Source of the DNA: JBDTNL01 sp039933785
GTDB taxonomy: Bacteria; Acidobacteriota; Thermoanaerobaculia; Multivoradales; JAGPDF01
Reading direction: 5' to 3'
Assembly: GCA_039933785.1 (NCBI GenBank)
Contig: JBDTNL010000026.1
Coordinates: forward strand, 1 to 52,954
DNA length: 52,954 bases
Both the position numbers and the translations under genes were made by a program. The notes below the pieces were generated by a model. The model did no database searches, had not been told where the DNA came from, and saw only the letters and a list, made by a program, of their open reading frames with translations. Positions within the stretch are counted from its first letter, which is position 1. Each line of letters starts with the position of its first letter. This document shows, in pieces, positions 8,619 to 16,254 of this stretch.

Positions 8619-8635
8619 AATGTGATTATCACATT
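8619..8635. promoter_or_regulatory. 17-bp perfect palindrome (possible operator) between a divergent gene pair
   Basis: AATGTGATTATCACATT is a perfect inverted repeat around a central T. It lies 21 nt before the secreted-protein start (8598) and 58 nt before dnaE2. On the minus strand it contains GATAAT, a good -10 candidate, so a bound repressor would block that promoter. The half-site TGTGAT resembles a CRP half-site, but the spacing (1 nt instead of 6) does not fit CRP. Confidence 0.5.
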
Positions 8636-8639
8636 AATT

Positions 8640-8681
8640 GCGCCCTCAGGGCGCTCGTTGTATTACGCCTTAGTTACGCCT
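8640..8681 (+). promoter_or_regulatory. dnaE2 upstream region: palindrome plus 11-bp-period direct repeat
   Basis: GCGCCCT-C-AGGGCGC (8640-8654) is a perfect palindrome. It is followed by TTACGCCT at 8663-8670 and again at 8674-8681, an 8-bp direct repeat with an 11-bp period. Weak promoter hexamers TTGTAT (8658-8663) and TATCCT (8681-8686) are 17 nt apart and bracket the repeat. An 11-bp-period direct repeat is the geometry of the alphaproteobacterial LexA box, although the sequence is different. Confidence 0.4.
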
Positions 8682-8692
8682 ATCCTTTGCGC

Positions 8693-11600
8693 ATGCCGGT
8701 CAGCAAACCTCCTCTCGGAGCCCCACCCCGGAACATGGGCTTCTCTGGTGAGCCCGCGCACCATCCGGCGAGCAATCCCTTGAACGATGGCGCTTACGCC
8801 GGGCCGGGCGCTCGACGGGAAAAGCTTCGCCGGCGCGACTATCGACGGGGTCAGGGCAACGCCGTGCTGCCCTATGCCGAGCTGCGGACGGCCTCGGCGT
8901 TCTCGTTCCTGGCCGGAGCTTCCTTACCCGAAGATCTGATCGCGCGCGCCGCCGAAATCGGCTTGTCTTCGGTGGCCTTGATCGACCGCGCCGGAGTGTA
9001 TGGAGCGCCACGCTTCTACAAGGCGGCCAAGGAAGGCGGCATTCGCGCCCGCGTCGGCGCCGAGGTCGTTCTCGACGACGGGCGGCCGGCGAAGAAACCA
9101 GGCGACCGGCCGACCCGATTCGAAATGCCCCGACTCACGCTGCTGGTCGAGAGCCGTCAGGGGTATCGCAATCTCTGCCGCTTGCTGACCGAGGCGGCGC
9201 GGGGACATGCCAAGGGCGACGCTCGCGCCACCTGGGCAATGGTCGAGGAATTCGCCGGCGGCCTGCACTGCCTGACCGGCGGCGACGAGGGCCTGTTCGC
9301 GCGCGCCCTCGTCGAGCGTGGATTGGACTCCGCCCGCACGGTGCTCGACCGCCTCCTCGGCGTCTTCCCCGGCCGCGTGCATGGCGAGCTCCAGCGTCAC
9401 GGCCGGCGTGAGGAAGAGGAGCGCAACCGCGCGTTGATCCATGTCGCAGATTCGTTGCGCCTGCCGTTCGTCGCCACCAACGGCGTGCGCTATGCACGGC
9501 GAGACGATAAGCACTTGCAGGACGTGATGACCGCGATCCGCCACCGCACCACGCTCGACGCCGGCGGCACTTTGCTCGAGCTCGAGAGCGAACGCCATCT
9601 CAAGAGCGCCGCCGAGATGGGGCAAATTTTCGCCGACCGGCCGGATGCGCTGGTCGCCGCAGCCGAGCTTTCCGAGCGACTGGATTTCACCCTCGCCGAT
9701 CTGGGCTACCGTTTTCCCGATTTTCCCCTGCCCGACGGTTGCGAAACGCCGGGCTCGTACTTGCGCCAACTCACCTGGGACGGCGCCCGCGCGCGCTTCC
9801 GGCCGCTCACCGCCAAGGCACAGCGCCAGATCGAACGCGAGCTCCATCTGATCGAGAAGCTCGAGCTCGCGGGCTACTTCCTGATCGTCTGGGACATCGT
9901 GCGCTTCTGCAAGGAGCGCGGCATCCTGGCGCAGGGCCGCGGTTCGGCGGCGAACAGCGCGGTCTGCTACGCCCTGTCGATCACCGCCGTCGACCCGGTG
10001 AAGATGGAGCTCCTGTTCGAGCGTTTTCTTTCCGAGGAGCGCGGCGAATGGCCGGACATCGACCTCGACCTGCCGTCCGGCGATCAGCGCGAGAGCGTCA
10101 TCCAATATGTGTATCGGCGCTATGGCTCGGCCGGAGGTTCAGGCGCCGCGATGACCGCCAACGTCATCACCTACCGCGACCGCTCGGCGGCGCGCGAGAC
10201 CGCCAAGGCGCTGGGCTTCTCCGCCGAGCAGGTCGACAGTCTGTCGAAGCGCCTCGGCAGCTGGGGCTACGACCGCATGCGCGGCGATCCGAAAACACTC
10301 CACGCCGAGCTCGCCGCCGCGGGCCTCGACCCGAACGAGCCCCGCGTGCGCCTGTTCGGCGAGATGTGGCTGCGCCTGCAGAACCTGCCGCGCCATCTCG
10401 GCCAGCACTCGGGAGGCATGGTGATCGCCGCCGGCCGCCTCGACGAGGTCGTACCGCTCGAGCCCGCCGCCATGCCCGGTCGCGTGGTGGTGCAATGGGA
10501 CAAGGACGACTGCGCCGACCTGGGCCTCATCAAGGTCGATCTCCTCGGCCTCGGCATGCTGCAGGCGATCGAGCAGATGCTGCCGATGATCCGCACGCAT
10601 GAGGGCAAGGACGTCGACCTCGCGCACCTCCCGGCCGACGACCCCAAGGTCTACAAGATGCTTCGTGAAGCCGACACCGTGGGCATCTTCCAGGTCGAGA
10701 GTCGAGCGCAGATGGCCTCGTTGCCGCGCCACGCGCCGACCAAGTTCTACGACTTGGTGATCCAGGTGGCGATCATCCGCCCGGGGCCGATCATGGGCGG
10801 CATGATCCACCCATTCTTCGAGCGCCGCATGGGCCGCGAAAAGGTCGAGTACGCCCACCCGAGCCTCGAACCCATCCTGAAGCGCACACTCGGTGTGCCG
10901 ATCTTTCAGGAGCAGCTGCTCCGCATGGCGATGACCGTGGCCGGCTTCACCGGCGGCGAGGCCGAGGAGCTCCGCCGCGCCATGGGTTTCAAGCGCTCGA
11001 TCGAACGCATGCACTCGATCGAAGAGCGCCTGCGCCGCGGCATGACCGAGCGCGGCATCACCGGTCAGGCGCAAGAGCAGATCGTGCAGTCCATCACCTC
11101 GTTCGCGCTCTACGGCTTTCCGGAATCGCACGCCGCGAGCTTCGCGCTGATTGCCTACGCCAGCGCCTGGCTACGGTGCTATCACCCGACGGCGTTCTAT
11201 GCCGCCCTGCTCAACGCCTGGCCGATGGGCTTCTACCACCCCGCGACGCTGGTGAAGGATGCGGAACGGCATGGCGTCGAAGTCCGGCCGGTGGACGTCA
11301 ACCATTCGCAATGGGATTGCACGTGGGAGGCGAATGGAACGGGCGGAGTCATTGGAGGGGGCGGAGCAAGCGGAGCGGTCCGCATCGGCTTGCGCTATGT
11401 GCGCGGCCTGCGCAAACAATCAGGCGAGGGCGTGGCTCGCGCGCGGCAGCGGAATGCATTTCGCGACGTCGACGATTTCGTGCGGCGATCGGCGCTCCAC
11501 CAGGACGAGGTCGCGGCGCTCGCCGAAGTCGGAGCATTGGCCTCGCTAGGGCTCACCCGGCGGGCGGCGCTCTGGCAGTCCGCGCAAGCCGTGCGTACCG

Positions 11601-12076
11601 CCGGTCAACTATTCAATGGACCGGACGAGCGGCGAGCGAACGAACCCAGTCCGTTGCCCGAAATGACTCGCCTCGAGGAGACCTTCGCCGATTTCCATGG
11701 CGCCGGTTTGACTACCGGAGCGCATCCCATGGCCTACGCCCGGCCAGGTTTGAATCGCCGCGGCGTGGTCACCGCGGCCGAGCTACCGCGAGTCGAGTCC
11801 GGCCGGCGGGTGCGCACCGCGGGCTCGGTGATCGTTCGCCAGCGGCCGGGCACCGCGAAGGGGATGCTGTTCCTGACCCTCGAGGACGAGACCGGCATGT
11901 CGCAGGCGATCGTCACGCCGGATCTCTTCCGCGAGAACCGCACCACAATCGTCGGCAACGCCGGCCTGATCGTCGAGGGCGTGCTGCAGAAGCGCGACGG
12001 TTCGGTCTCGGTCAAGGCAGAGCGCTTCTGGCCGATCCGGGACTTCGCCGAGACCCCGAGCCACGACTTTCGCTGA
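8693..12076 (+). CDS. dnaE2: Error-prone DNA polymerase DnaE2 (DNA polymerase III alpha homologue)
   Basis: About 1127 residues. It begins with a PHP domain after a roughly 60-residue low-complexity lead (PYAELRTASAFSFLAGASLPEDLIARAAE). The polymerase core follows: 'GRGSAANSAVCYALSITAVDPVKMELLFERFLSEERGEWPDIDLDLPSGDQRE' carries the catalytic Asp residues near 454-459, then 'NLPRHLGQHSGGMVI' and 'IRPGPIMGGMIHPF'. The last 110 residues are an OB-fold (VRTAGSVIVRQRPGTAKGMLFLTLEDETG). Length and the C-terminal ending fit DnaE2 rather than replicative DnaE. DnaE2 does translesion, mutagenic synthesis, usually with ImuA/ImuB; those partners are not adjacent here. ATG 8693 is preferred over TTG 8687. 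There is no clear ribosome site, and if the weak promoter at 8658-8686 is real the mRNA would be nearly leaderless. Confidence 0.93.
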   Translation: MPVSKPPLGAPPRNMGFSGEPAHHPASNPLNDGAYAGPGARREKLRRRDYRRGQGNAVLPYAELRTASAFSFLAGASLPEDLIARAAEIGLSSVALIDRAGVYGAPRFYKAAKEGGIRARVGAEVVLDDGRPAKKPGDRPTRFEMPRLTLLVESRQGYRNLCRLLTEAARGHAKGDARATWAMVEEFAGGLHCLTGGDEGLFARALVERGLDSARTVLDRLLGVFPGRVHGELQRHGRREEEERNRALIHVADSLRLPFVATNGVRYARRDDKHLQDVMTAIRHRTTLDAGGTLLELESERHLKSAAEMGQIFADRPDALVAAAELSERLDFTLADLGYRFPDFPLPDGCETPGSYLRQLTWDGARARFRPLTAKAQRQIERELHLIEKLELAGYFLIVWDIVRFCKERGILAQGRGSAANSAVCYALSITAVDPVKMELLFERFLSEERGEWPDIDLDLPSGDQRESVIQYVYRRYGSAGGSGAAMTANVITYRDRSAARETAKALGFSAEQVDSLSKRLGSWGYDRMRGDPKTLHAELAAAGLDPNEPRVRLFGEMWLRLQNLPRHLGQHSGGMVIAAGRLDEVVPLEPAAMPGRVVVQWDKDDCADLGLIKVDLLGLGMLQAIEQMLPMIRTHEGKDVDLAHLPADDPKVYKMLREADTVGIFQVESRAQMASLPRHAPTKFYDLVIQVAIIRPGPIMGGMIHPFFERRMGREKVEYAHPSLEPILKRTLGVPIFQEQLLRMAMTVAGFTGGEAEELRRAMGFKRSIERMHSIEERLRRGMTERGITGQAQEQIVQSITSFALYGFPESHAASFALIAYASAWLRCYHPTAFYAALLNAWPMGFYHPATLVKDAERHGVEVRPVDVNHSQWDCTWEANGTGGVIGGGGASGAVRIGLRYVRGLRKQSGEGVARARQRNAFRDVDDFVRRSALHQDEVAALAEVGALASLGLTRRAALWQSAQAVRTAGQLFNGPDERRANEPSPLPEMTRLEETFADFHGAGLTTGAHPMAYARPGLNRRGVVTAAELPRVESGRRVRTAGSVIVRQRPGTAKGMLFLTLEDETGMSQAIVTPDLFRENRTTIVGNAGLIVEGVLQKRDGSVSVKAERFWPIRDFAETPSHDFR

Positions 12077-12084
12077 GTGTCGCT

Positions 12085-13689
12085 TCAGGCGGCGGCATCG
12101 GCCTTCTTGCGCAGACCGAGATCCTCGAGAATCTCGACCGCCACCGCTTCTCCGCTGGCGCAACCGCCTTCCATATAACCCTGCGCCTCGAGCGATGTGT
12201 GCTCGCCCGCGAAGTGCAGATTCTTCACCCGCTCGCCTTCCGCGCCGCAGATCGTCGTGTACTGACCGACGCGATACGAAGCGTAGCTCCCGCGCGTGAA
12301 GGGGAACGTCGGCCAATGGAACCGGGCCTCGGTCATACCGGCCCGGGCGGCGGCGACACCGGGAAAGACCGTCTCCAGATCCGCCACGCACTTCTCCGCT
12401 TGCCAGGACGGCGTTCCCTCACCGAGCTCGACGCCATGCCGGCCGCCGACGAAATTGGTCAGGATCCCCGACGTGCCGCTCTGCCCCCGGCTGCACTCCC
12501 AAGTCGACTGGTAGGACAAATCGCTGAACGAACCGCCGGCCGCGTGATCCTTCGTGCGCCAGACGCGCGAGCTAAAGCCCATCATCAGCTTGGCGTTGGT
12601 GCCGTACCCGAGCTCCTTGATCGCCCGCTGCTTGACCTCCGGCAGCGCTACCTTGATGTCGACCTCGCGCAACAGCGTGAACGGGATCGCCAGAACCACG
12701 TGGTCGGCCACCACCGTGCCTGCTCCGTTGCCCTCGAACGTCCCTTCATAGCGACCGTCCGAACGCTCGGCGAGGGCGACCAGGCGCCGCCCGGTCTCGA
12801 CCGGCGTCCCCAACCGTCGCGCCAGCTCGCTCGGCACTTGGTCGTTGCCGCCGTGCACATGGAAGCGCTCGTCGCTCTCGCCAAAGACCTCGAACGAATC
12901 CGCGTCGGCACCGATCATCTGCAGAAAATTCAGCGACGACTGATCGCCGATCTCGAGACCGTACTCGGTGGTATAGGCGACATCCAGCAAATCGTGGAAC
13001 CAGCCGCGCACGCCTGCCGCCGCCAGCCACTCCGCGATCGACTGGCGATCGAGCGCCAGGCCGCTGCCTCCGGCTCCGGGCGCCGAGTACGTCACTCCGT
13101 CGTCTCCCAGCGGCGCGGTGGCCTTCTCGATCGCCGGCAGCAGATGCGAGAACGCTTCCACCACCTCGGCTTCCTTGCGATTGTGGCCCGCGAAGTGCCA
13201 CACGTCGCTGCTCAGCCCCACGTCGCCGGCACGCAGGTCGTCCAGCACCAACCCGAGCTCACCGCACAGTCCCCGCAGGTGTTCGTGGCCGGTGTCGATG
13301 AGCTCACCGCCGAGCTCGGCCACCTGGTCGTCGGCAAAATGGCCGCGCAGGCTGAACATACGGCCGCCGACGCGCTCCTGCGCCTCGAGGACTCTCACGT
13401 TCACACCCGCCTGATGCAGCCGGTACGCCGCGGTGAGTCCGGCGATACCCGCTCCGACCACGAGGACCTCCGGCTTGGCGGGTCCAGGGGCGGGCTTGCG
13501 GACCGCCCGGCAGCCCTGGAGCGCAATGAGCGCGCCGGTCGCCGCCCCGCCCCACAACACGCGGCGCCGGCTGATCGCCGCGTCCCGCCAACGCTCGACG
13601 ACCTCCTGCGGCGGGCGATTCGAGCGCACGGACCAGCGGGCCTCATTGGCGGCGCGAAGAACTGCACGGAACAACGGCGAACGCGGCAT
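12085..13689 (-). CDS. Flavin-dependent amine oxidase, Tat/lipobox-type exported
   Basis: 534 residues. Residues 40-60 (SRRRVLWGGAATGALIALQGC) combine a twin-arginine-like start with a lipobox (L-Q-G-C, Cys60), suggesting a folded flavoprotein exported and lipid-anchored. The FAD-binding Rossmann motif follows at about 72-105 (VLVVGAGIAGLTAAYRL...VRVLEAQERVGGRM). The C-terminal FAD/substrate signature is 'LHFAGEHTSLEAQGYMEGGCASGEAVAVEIL'. This is the monoamine-oxidase/amino-acid-oxidase family, oxidising an amine to an imine with H2O2 release. The substrate is unknown. The gene is convergent with dnaE2 (8 nt apart) and divergent from the S74 protein gene. AGAGG lies just before ATG. Confidence 0.85.
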   Translation of the reverse strand: MPRSPLFRAVLRAANEARWSVRSNRPPQEVVERWRDAAISRRRVLWGGAATGALIALQGCRAVRKPAPGPAKPEVLVVGAGIAGLTAAYRLHQAGVNVRVLEAQERVGGRMFSLRGHFADDQVAELGGELIDTGHEHLRGLCGELGLVLDDLRAGDVGLSSDVWHFAGHNRKEAEVVEAFSHLLPAIEKATAPLGDDGVTYSAPGAGGSGLALDRQSIAEWLAAAGVRGWFHDLLDVAYTTEYGLEIGDQSSLNFLQMIGADADSFEVFGESDERFHVHGGNDQVPSELARRLGTPVETGRRLVALAERSDGRYEGTFEGNGAGTVVADHVVLAIPFTLLREVDIKVALPEVKQRAIKELGYGTNAKLMMGFSSRVWRTKDHAAGGSFSDLSYQSTWECSRGQSGTSGILTNFVGGRHGVELGEGTPSWQAEKCVADLETVFPGVAAARAGMTEARFHWPTFPFTRGSYASYRVGQYTTICGAEGERVKNLHFAGEHTSLEAQGYMEGGCASGEAVAVEILEDLGLRKKADAAA

Positions 13690-13740
13690 GACGTCGTCCT
13701 CTCTGCATCAACCGTGGGACTGAAGTTGCACCATGGTACT

Positions 13741-13766
13741 AGAGCCGGCCCGACTCCGCCGGCTCT
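13741..13766 (+). promoter_or_regulatory. Stem-loop upstream of the S74 protein gene
   Basis: AGAGCCGGC (13741-13749) pairs perfectly with GCCGGCTCT (13758-13766) around an 8-nt loop. A second short hairpin (ACCAG...CTGGT) and a TAAGAT hexamer (13769-13774) follow before the ribosome site AAGGGAG. It could be an operator for the divergent pair or part of the 5' leader. Confidence 0.35.
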
Positions 13767-13819
13767 GCTAAGATCGAACCAGCCTTCGGTCTGGTCCAAT
13801 CACGGTAAGGGAGAACACC

Positions 13820-15463
13820 ATGCGGAGAGTTGTCTATGAACTCGCCCTCCTGAGCGCGATAGCTTTGCTCAGCGCCACCACGAACCCCCTGTTGGCGGAC
13901 GACGCACCCGTCCGTCTGAGCTACGGCTCGCAGCAGATTTCGTGGCAACTACAAACCAGTGCTCAGCGCACCGTGCTCACCGTCTCGACACCCGGCGGAA
14001 AGTTCATCCGCCACGAGTTCAACGGTGCCGATCCGGCCTTCGATATCGCGGAGGTCGGGGCTCAAGACGGTGTCTATCGGTGGGAATTGGTGTCCATGCT
14101 CTCGGCAAACCCGCGCGTTCGACTCGAGGCGAACGCCGGCGGCGAAAGCACGACCCGTCAGCGCAGTGCCGGCACGATCCAGTCGGGCGTGTTTTCCGTC
14201 CGCGATGGAGCCCTCGTGTCGCCCGAACTTCTCGAGCCCAGCCACGGTCAGAGTCGTTCGGCAGTCGTTCCCGGTGGCCTTCAACCTCTCGACGTAGTCA
14301 CGCCCGATGACGCGATCATCCAAGGCAGCCTCTGCGTCGGCCTCGATTGCGTCAACAACGAAAGCTTCGGGTTCGACACCATCCGTCTCAAGGAGAACAA
14401 CACCCGGATCAAGTTCCAGGACACGTCGGTGGGGTCGTTCCCCGCCACCAACTGGCAACTCACCGCCAACGACAGCGCCAGCGGCGGCGCCAATAAGTTC
14501 TCGATCGAGGACATCACAGGCTCCAAGGTGCCAGTCACGATTACGGCAGGAGCACCGACGAATTCACTGTTCGTGGACAGCTCCGGCCGCCTGGGTCTCG
14601 GTACCTCCGTTCCGGTTCTGCCGTTGCATCTCAGCAGCAGCAACACGCCGGCGATCCGGCTCGAACAGAACAACTCGGGAGGTTTCACCGCCCAGACGTG
14701 GGATGTCGCGGGGAACGAAGCCAATTTCTTCGTCCGTGACGTCACCGGCGGGTCCCGGCTGCCGTTCCGCATCCGCCCGGGAGCTCCCACCAGTAGCATC
14801 GACATCAATGCCAGCGGCAATGTCGGTATCGGCACGGCTTCGCCGGCGAACTCGCTGCATGTCCTACGTTCCGATGGGACGGCGAAACTATTCATCCAGG
14901 AGAGCAACGGCACCACTCTCGATCGAGAAATCGCCGAGTTCCGAAACAACGGGGGCTCGAACCTGATCCTGAAGGACTCGAGCCGGGGAGAACGCTGGGC
15001 TTTTGGGCTCTTCAACGGCAATTTCATTCTCAACGAACAGGTCCACGGCGGCGTCGAGCTCACCTTGTCCAGCTCAGGCAATCTGACCATCGCCGGAACC
15101 CTTACCCAGGGGTCGTCACGAGACATCAAGCAGGACATTTCCCCAGTCGACCAGGCCGGAATTCTCGATCGCCTGGCCTCTCTCCCAGTGTCCACGTGGC
15201 GCTATCGCACCGACGAAACCGGCGCCCTGCACCTCGGACCGATGGCGCAGGACTTCCACGCCGCCTTTGGTCTCGGCGAAGACGATACCCACATCGCTCC
15301 CGGCGACGTGGCGGGAGTGAGTCTGGCCGCGATCCAAGCCCTGCAGTCGAGCCTGTCCGACAAGGACACGGCGATTCGCCGGTTGGGGCAAGAGAATGCC
15401 GATCTGGCTAAGCGCCTGGCAGCGCTCGAGGCCGCCGTGGAAGCACTCACCACGCCGAAGTAG
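13820..15463 (+). CDS. Secreted protein with C-terminal S74 intramolecular-chaperone (endosialidase-type) domain
   Basis: 547 residues with a signal peptide (ALLSAIALLSATTNPLLA-D). The middle consists of beta-rich repeats with 'SSGRLGLGTSVPVLPLHLSSSN' and 'ASGNVGIGTASPANSLHVLRS', the G-(N/R)-(V/L)-G-(I/L)-G-T repeat typical of cell-surface and phage-tail-like fibres. Residues from about 425 to the end form a Peptidase_S74 domain: Ser432 and Lys437 (S-S-R-D-I-K) correspond to the self-cleaving dyad, followed by 'LASLPVSTWRYRTDE' and 'HLGPMAQDFHAAFGLG'. The end is a coiled coil (SLSDKDTAIRRLGQENADLAKRLAALEAAV). By family knowledge such domains drive trimerisation and then cleave themselves off. 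No phage genes are nearby, so it is probably a surface fibre rather than a prophage remnant. Confidence 0.8.
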   Translation: MRRVVYELALLSAIALLSATTNPLLADDAPVRLSYGSQQISWQLQTSAQRTVLTVSTPGGKFIRHEFNGADPAFDIAEVGAQDGVYRWELVSMLSANPRVRLEANAGGESTTRQRSAGTIQSGVFSVRDGALVSPELLEPSHGQSRSAVVPGGLQPLDVVTPDDAIIQGSLCVGLDCVNNESFGFDTIRLKENNTRIKFQDTSVGSFPATNWQLTANDSASGGANKFSIEDITGSKVPVTITAGAPTNSLFVDSSGRLGLGTSVPVLPLHLSSSNTPAIRLEQNNSGGFTAQTWDVAGNEANFFVRDVTGGSRLPFRIRPGAPTSSIDINASGNVGIGTASPANSLHVLRSDGTAKLFIQESNGTTLDREIAEFRNNGGSNLILKDSSRGERWAFGLFNGNFILNEQVHGGVELTLSSSGNLTIAGTLTQGSSRDIKQDISPVDQAGILDRLASLPVSTWRYRTDETGALHLGPMAQDFHAAFGLGEDDTHIAPGDVAGVSLAAIQALQSSLSDKDTAIRRLGQENADLAKRLAALEAAVEALTTPK

Positions 15464-15480
15464 GGGTCTCTCCCGAAAGT

Positions 15481-15505
15481 GGGAGCGGCTCCTCCGGCCG
15501 CTCCC
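15481..15505 (+). terminator. Hairpin after the S74 gene, probable terminator
   Basis: GGGAGCGGC (15481-15489) and GCCGCTCCC (15497-15505) form a perfect 9-bp GC-rich stem with a 7-nt loop, 17 nt after the stop codon. Only a weak T-rich tract (GTCGTTTC) follows, so it may be a rho-assisted or moderate terminator. Confidence 0.55.
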
Positions 15506-15564
15506 GTCGTTTCACCCTCCTCGCTCTTCCCCCCGCCCGCCCCAATAGCTCTTTCGGCAACGCC

Positions 15565-15598
15565 TTGACTTGGAATATAAATAGCTAAATACTTATTT
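15565..15598 (+). promoter_or_regulatory. Promoter and likely autoregulatory operator of the TetR-export operon
   Basis: This is an AT-rich island in GC-rich DNA. TTGACT (15565-15570) lies 17 nt before AATACT (15588-15593). The palindrome AAATA-CT-TATTT (15587-15598) covers the -10 region, so binding of the TetR product would shut the promoter. The start site would fall at about 15600-15602, leaving almost no 5' leader before ATG 15604; no Shine-Dalgarno is visible. Confidence 0.5.
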
Positions 15599-15603
15599 TC
15601 CAC

Positions 15604-16254
15604 ATGGGGCGCCGTCCACTCGTCAGCCGCCAGGAAGTCCTCGCCGCCGCCCGCGCCGCATTCGCCGAGCGGGGCTACGAGGGGACGACCCTGGCGGCGA
15701 TCGCATCACGGCTCTCGGTCAGTCCGGCGGCCCTGCTGCGCCACGAGCCGAACAAGGCCGCACTCTTCCAGGCCGCCCTCGCCGCGACGGAATCCACGGA
15801 GCCGCTGCCGATGGCCTTCCTCGCCAAGCTCACCGGTGAGGAGGATCCGCGCATCGTGCTACGCCGCCTGGCCGAAGAGTTCGTGCCCTTCGCCGAGGCC
15901 AAGATCGGCGAGAGCGTCGCGCGCTGGCAGCGCACCGCGGCGGCGCCTTCGGAGATCGGGCTTACCCTGACAGCCCCACAGGCCGACGGACCGCGACGCG
16001 GCCTGGCCTTCGTCGAGGCCTACTTCCGCCGGGCGCAGAGCGCCGGCCGGATCGACGTCGAGGACCCGCGGGCCGCCGCGCTCGCCTTCATGGCTTCACT
16101 GCAGTCGTACGTATTTCTCCACCGGGTGGCGCGGGTCTTTCCGACGCCGCTGCCCCTGCCGCGCTATCTCGATTCGCTATTGGACATCTGGACTCGCGGG
16201 GCGTTGCGGCCCGCCGCCCGGATCGTATCGCCACGAAAGAAGAGGCCGAAATGA
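15604..16254 (+). CDS. TetR-family transcriptional regulator of the downstream export operon
   Basis: 216 residues. The N-terminal helix-turn-helix is classic: 'RQEVLAAARAAFAERGYEGTTLAAIASRLSVSPAALLRHEPNKAALFQAAL'. The C-terminal ligand-binding part is helical (FVEAYFRRAQSAGRIDVEDPRAAALAFMASLQSYVF). Its TGA overlaps the ATG of the HlyD gene (ATGA), so it is translationally coupled and is the first gene of a TetR-HlyD-ABC ATPase-permease operon. The layout equals the cecR(ybiH)-ybhG-ybhF-ybhS/R arrangement of enterobacteria, where the regulator responds to drugs. It is probably self-repressing through the palindrome over its own promoter. The inducer is unknown. Confidence 0.85.
   Translation: MGRRPLVSRQEVLAAARAAFAERGYEGTTLAAIASRLSVSPAALLRHEPNKAALFQAALAATESTEPLPMAFLAKLTGEEDPRIVLRRLAEEFVPFAEAKIGESVARWQRTAAAPSEIGLTLTAPQADGPRRGLAFVEAYFRRAQSAGRIDVEDPRAAALAFMASLQSYVFLHRVARVFPTPLPLPRYLDSLLDIWTRGALRPAARIVSPRKKRPK

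Noticed and set aside
8619..8635. CRP or FNR binding site
   Set aside because: Half-site spacing is 1 nt, not 6 (CRP) or 4 (FNR).
11176..13839. Long plus-strand open frame antisense to the amine oxidase
   Set aside because: The composition is Arg/His-rich shadow coding; the opposite strand has clear FAD motifs.
13820..15463. Prophage tail-fibre remnant
   Set aside because: No integrase, capsid, tail or lysis genes are near; the signal peptide argues for a host secreted protein.
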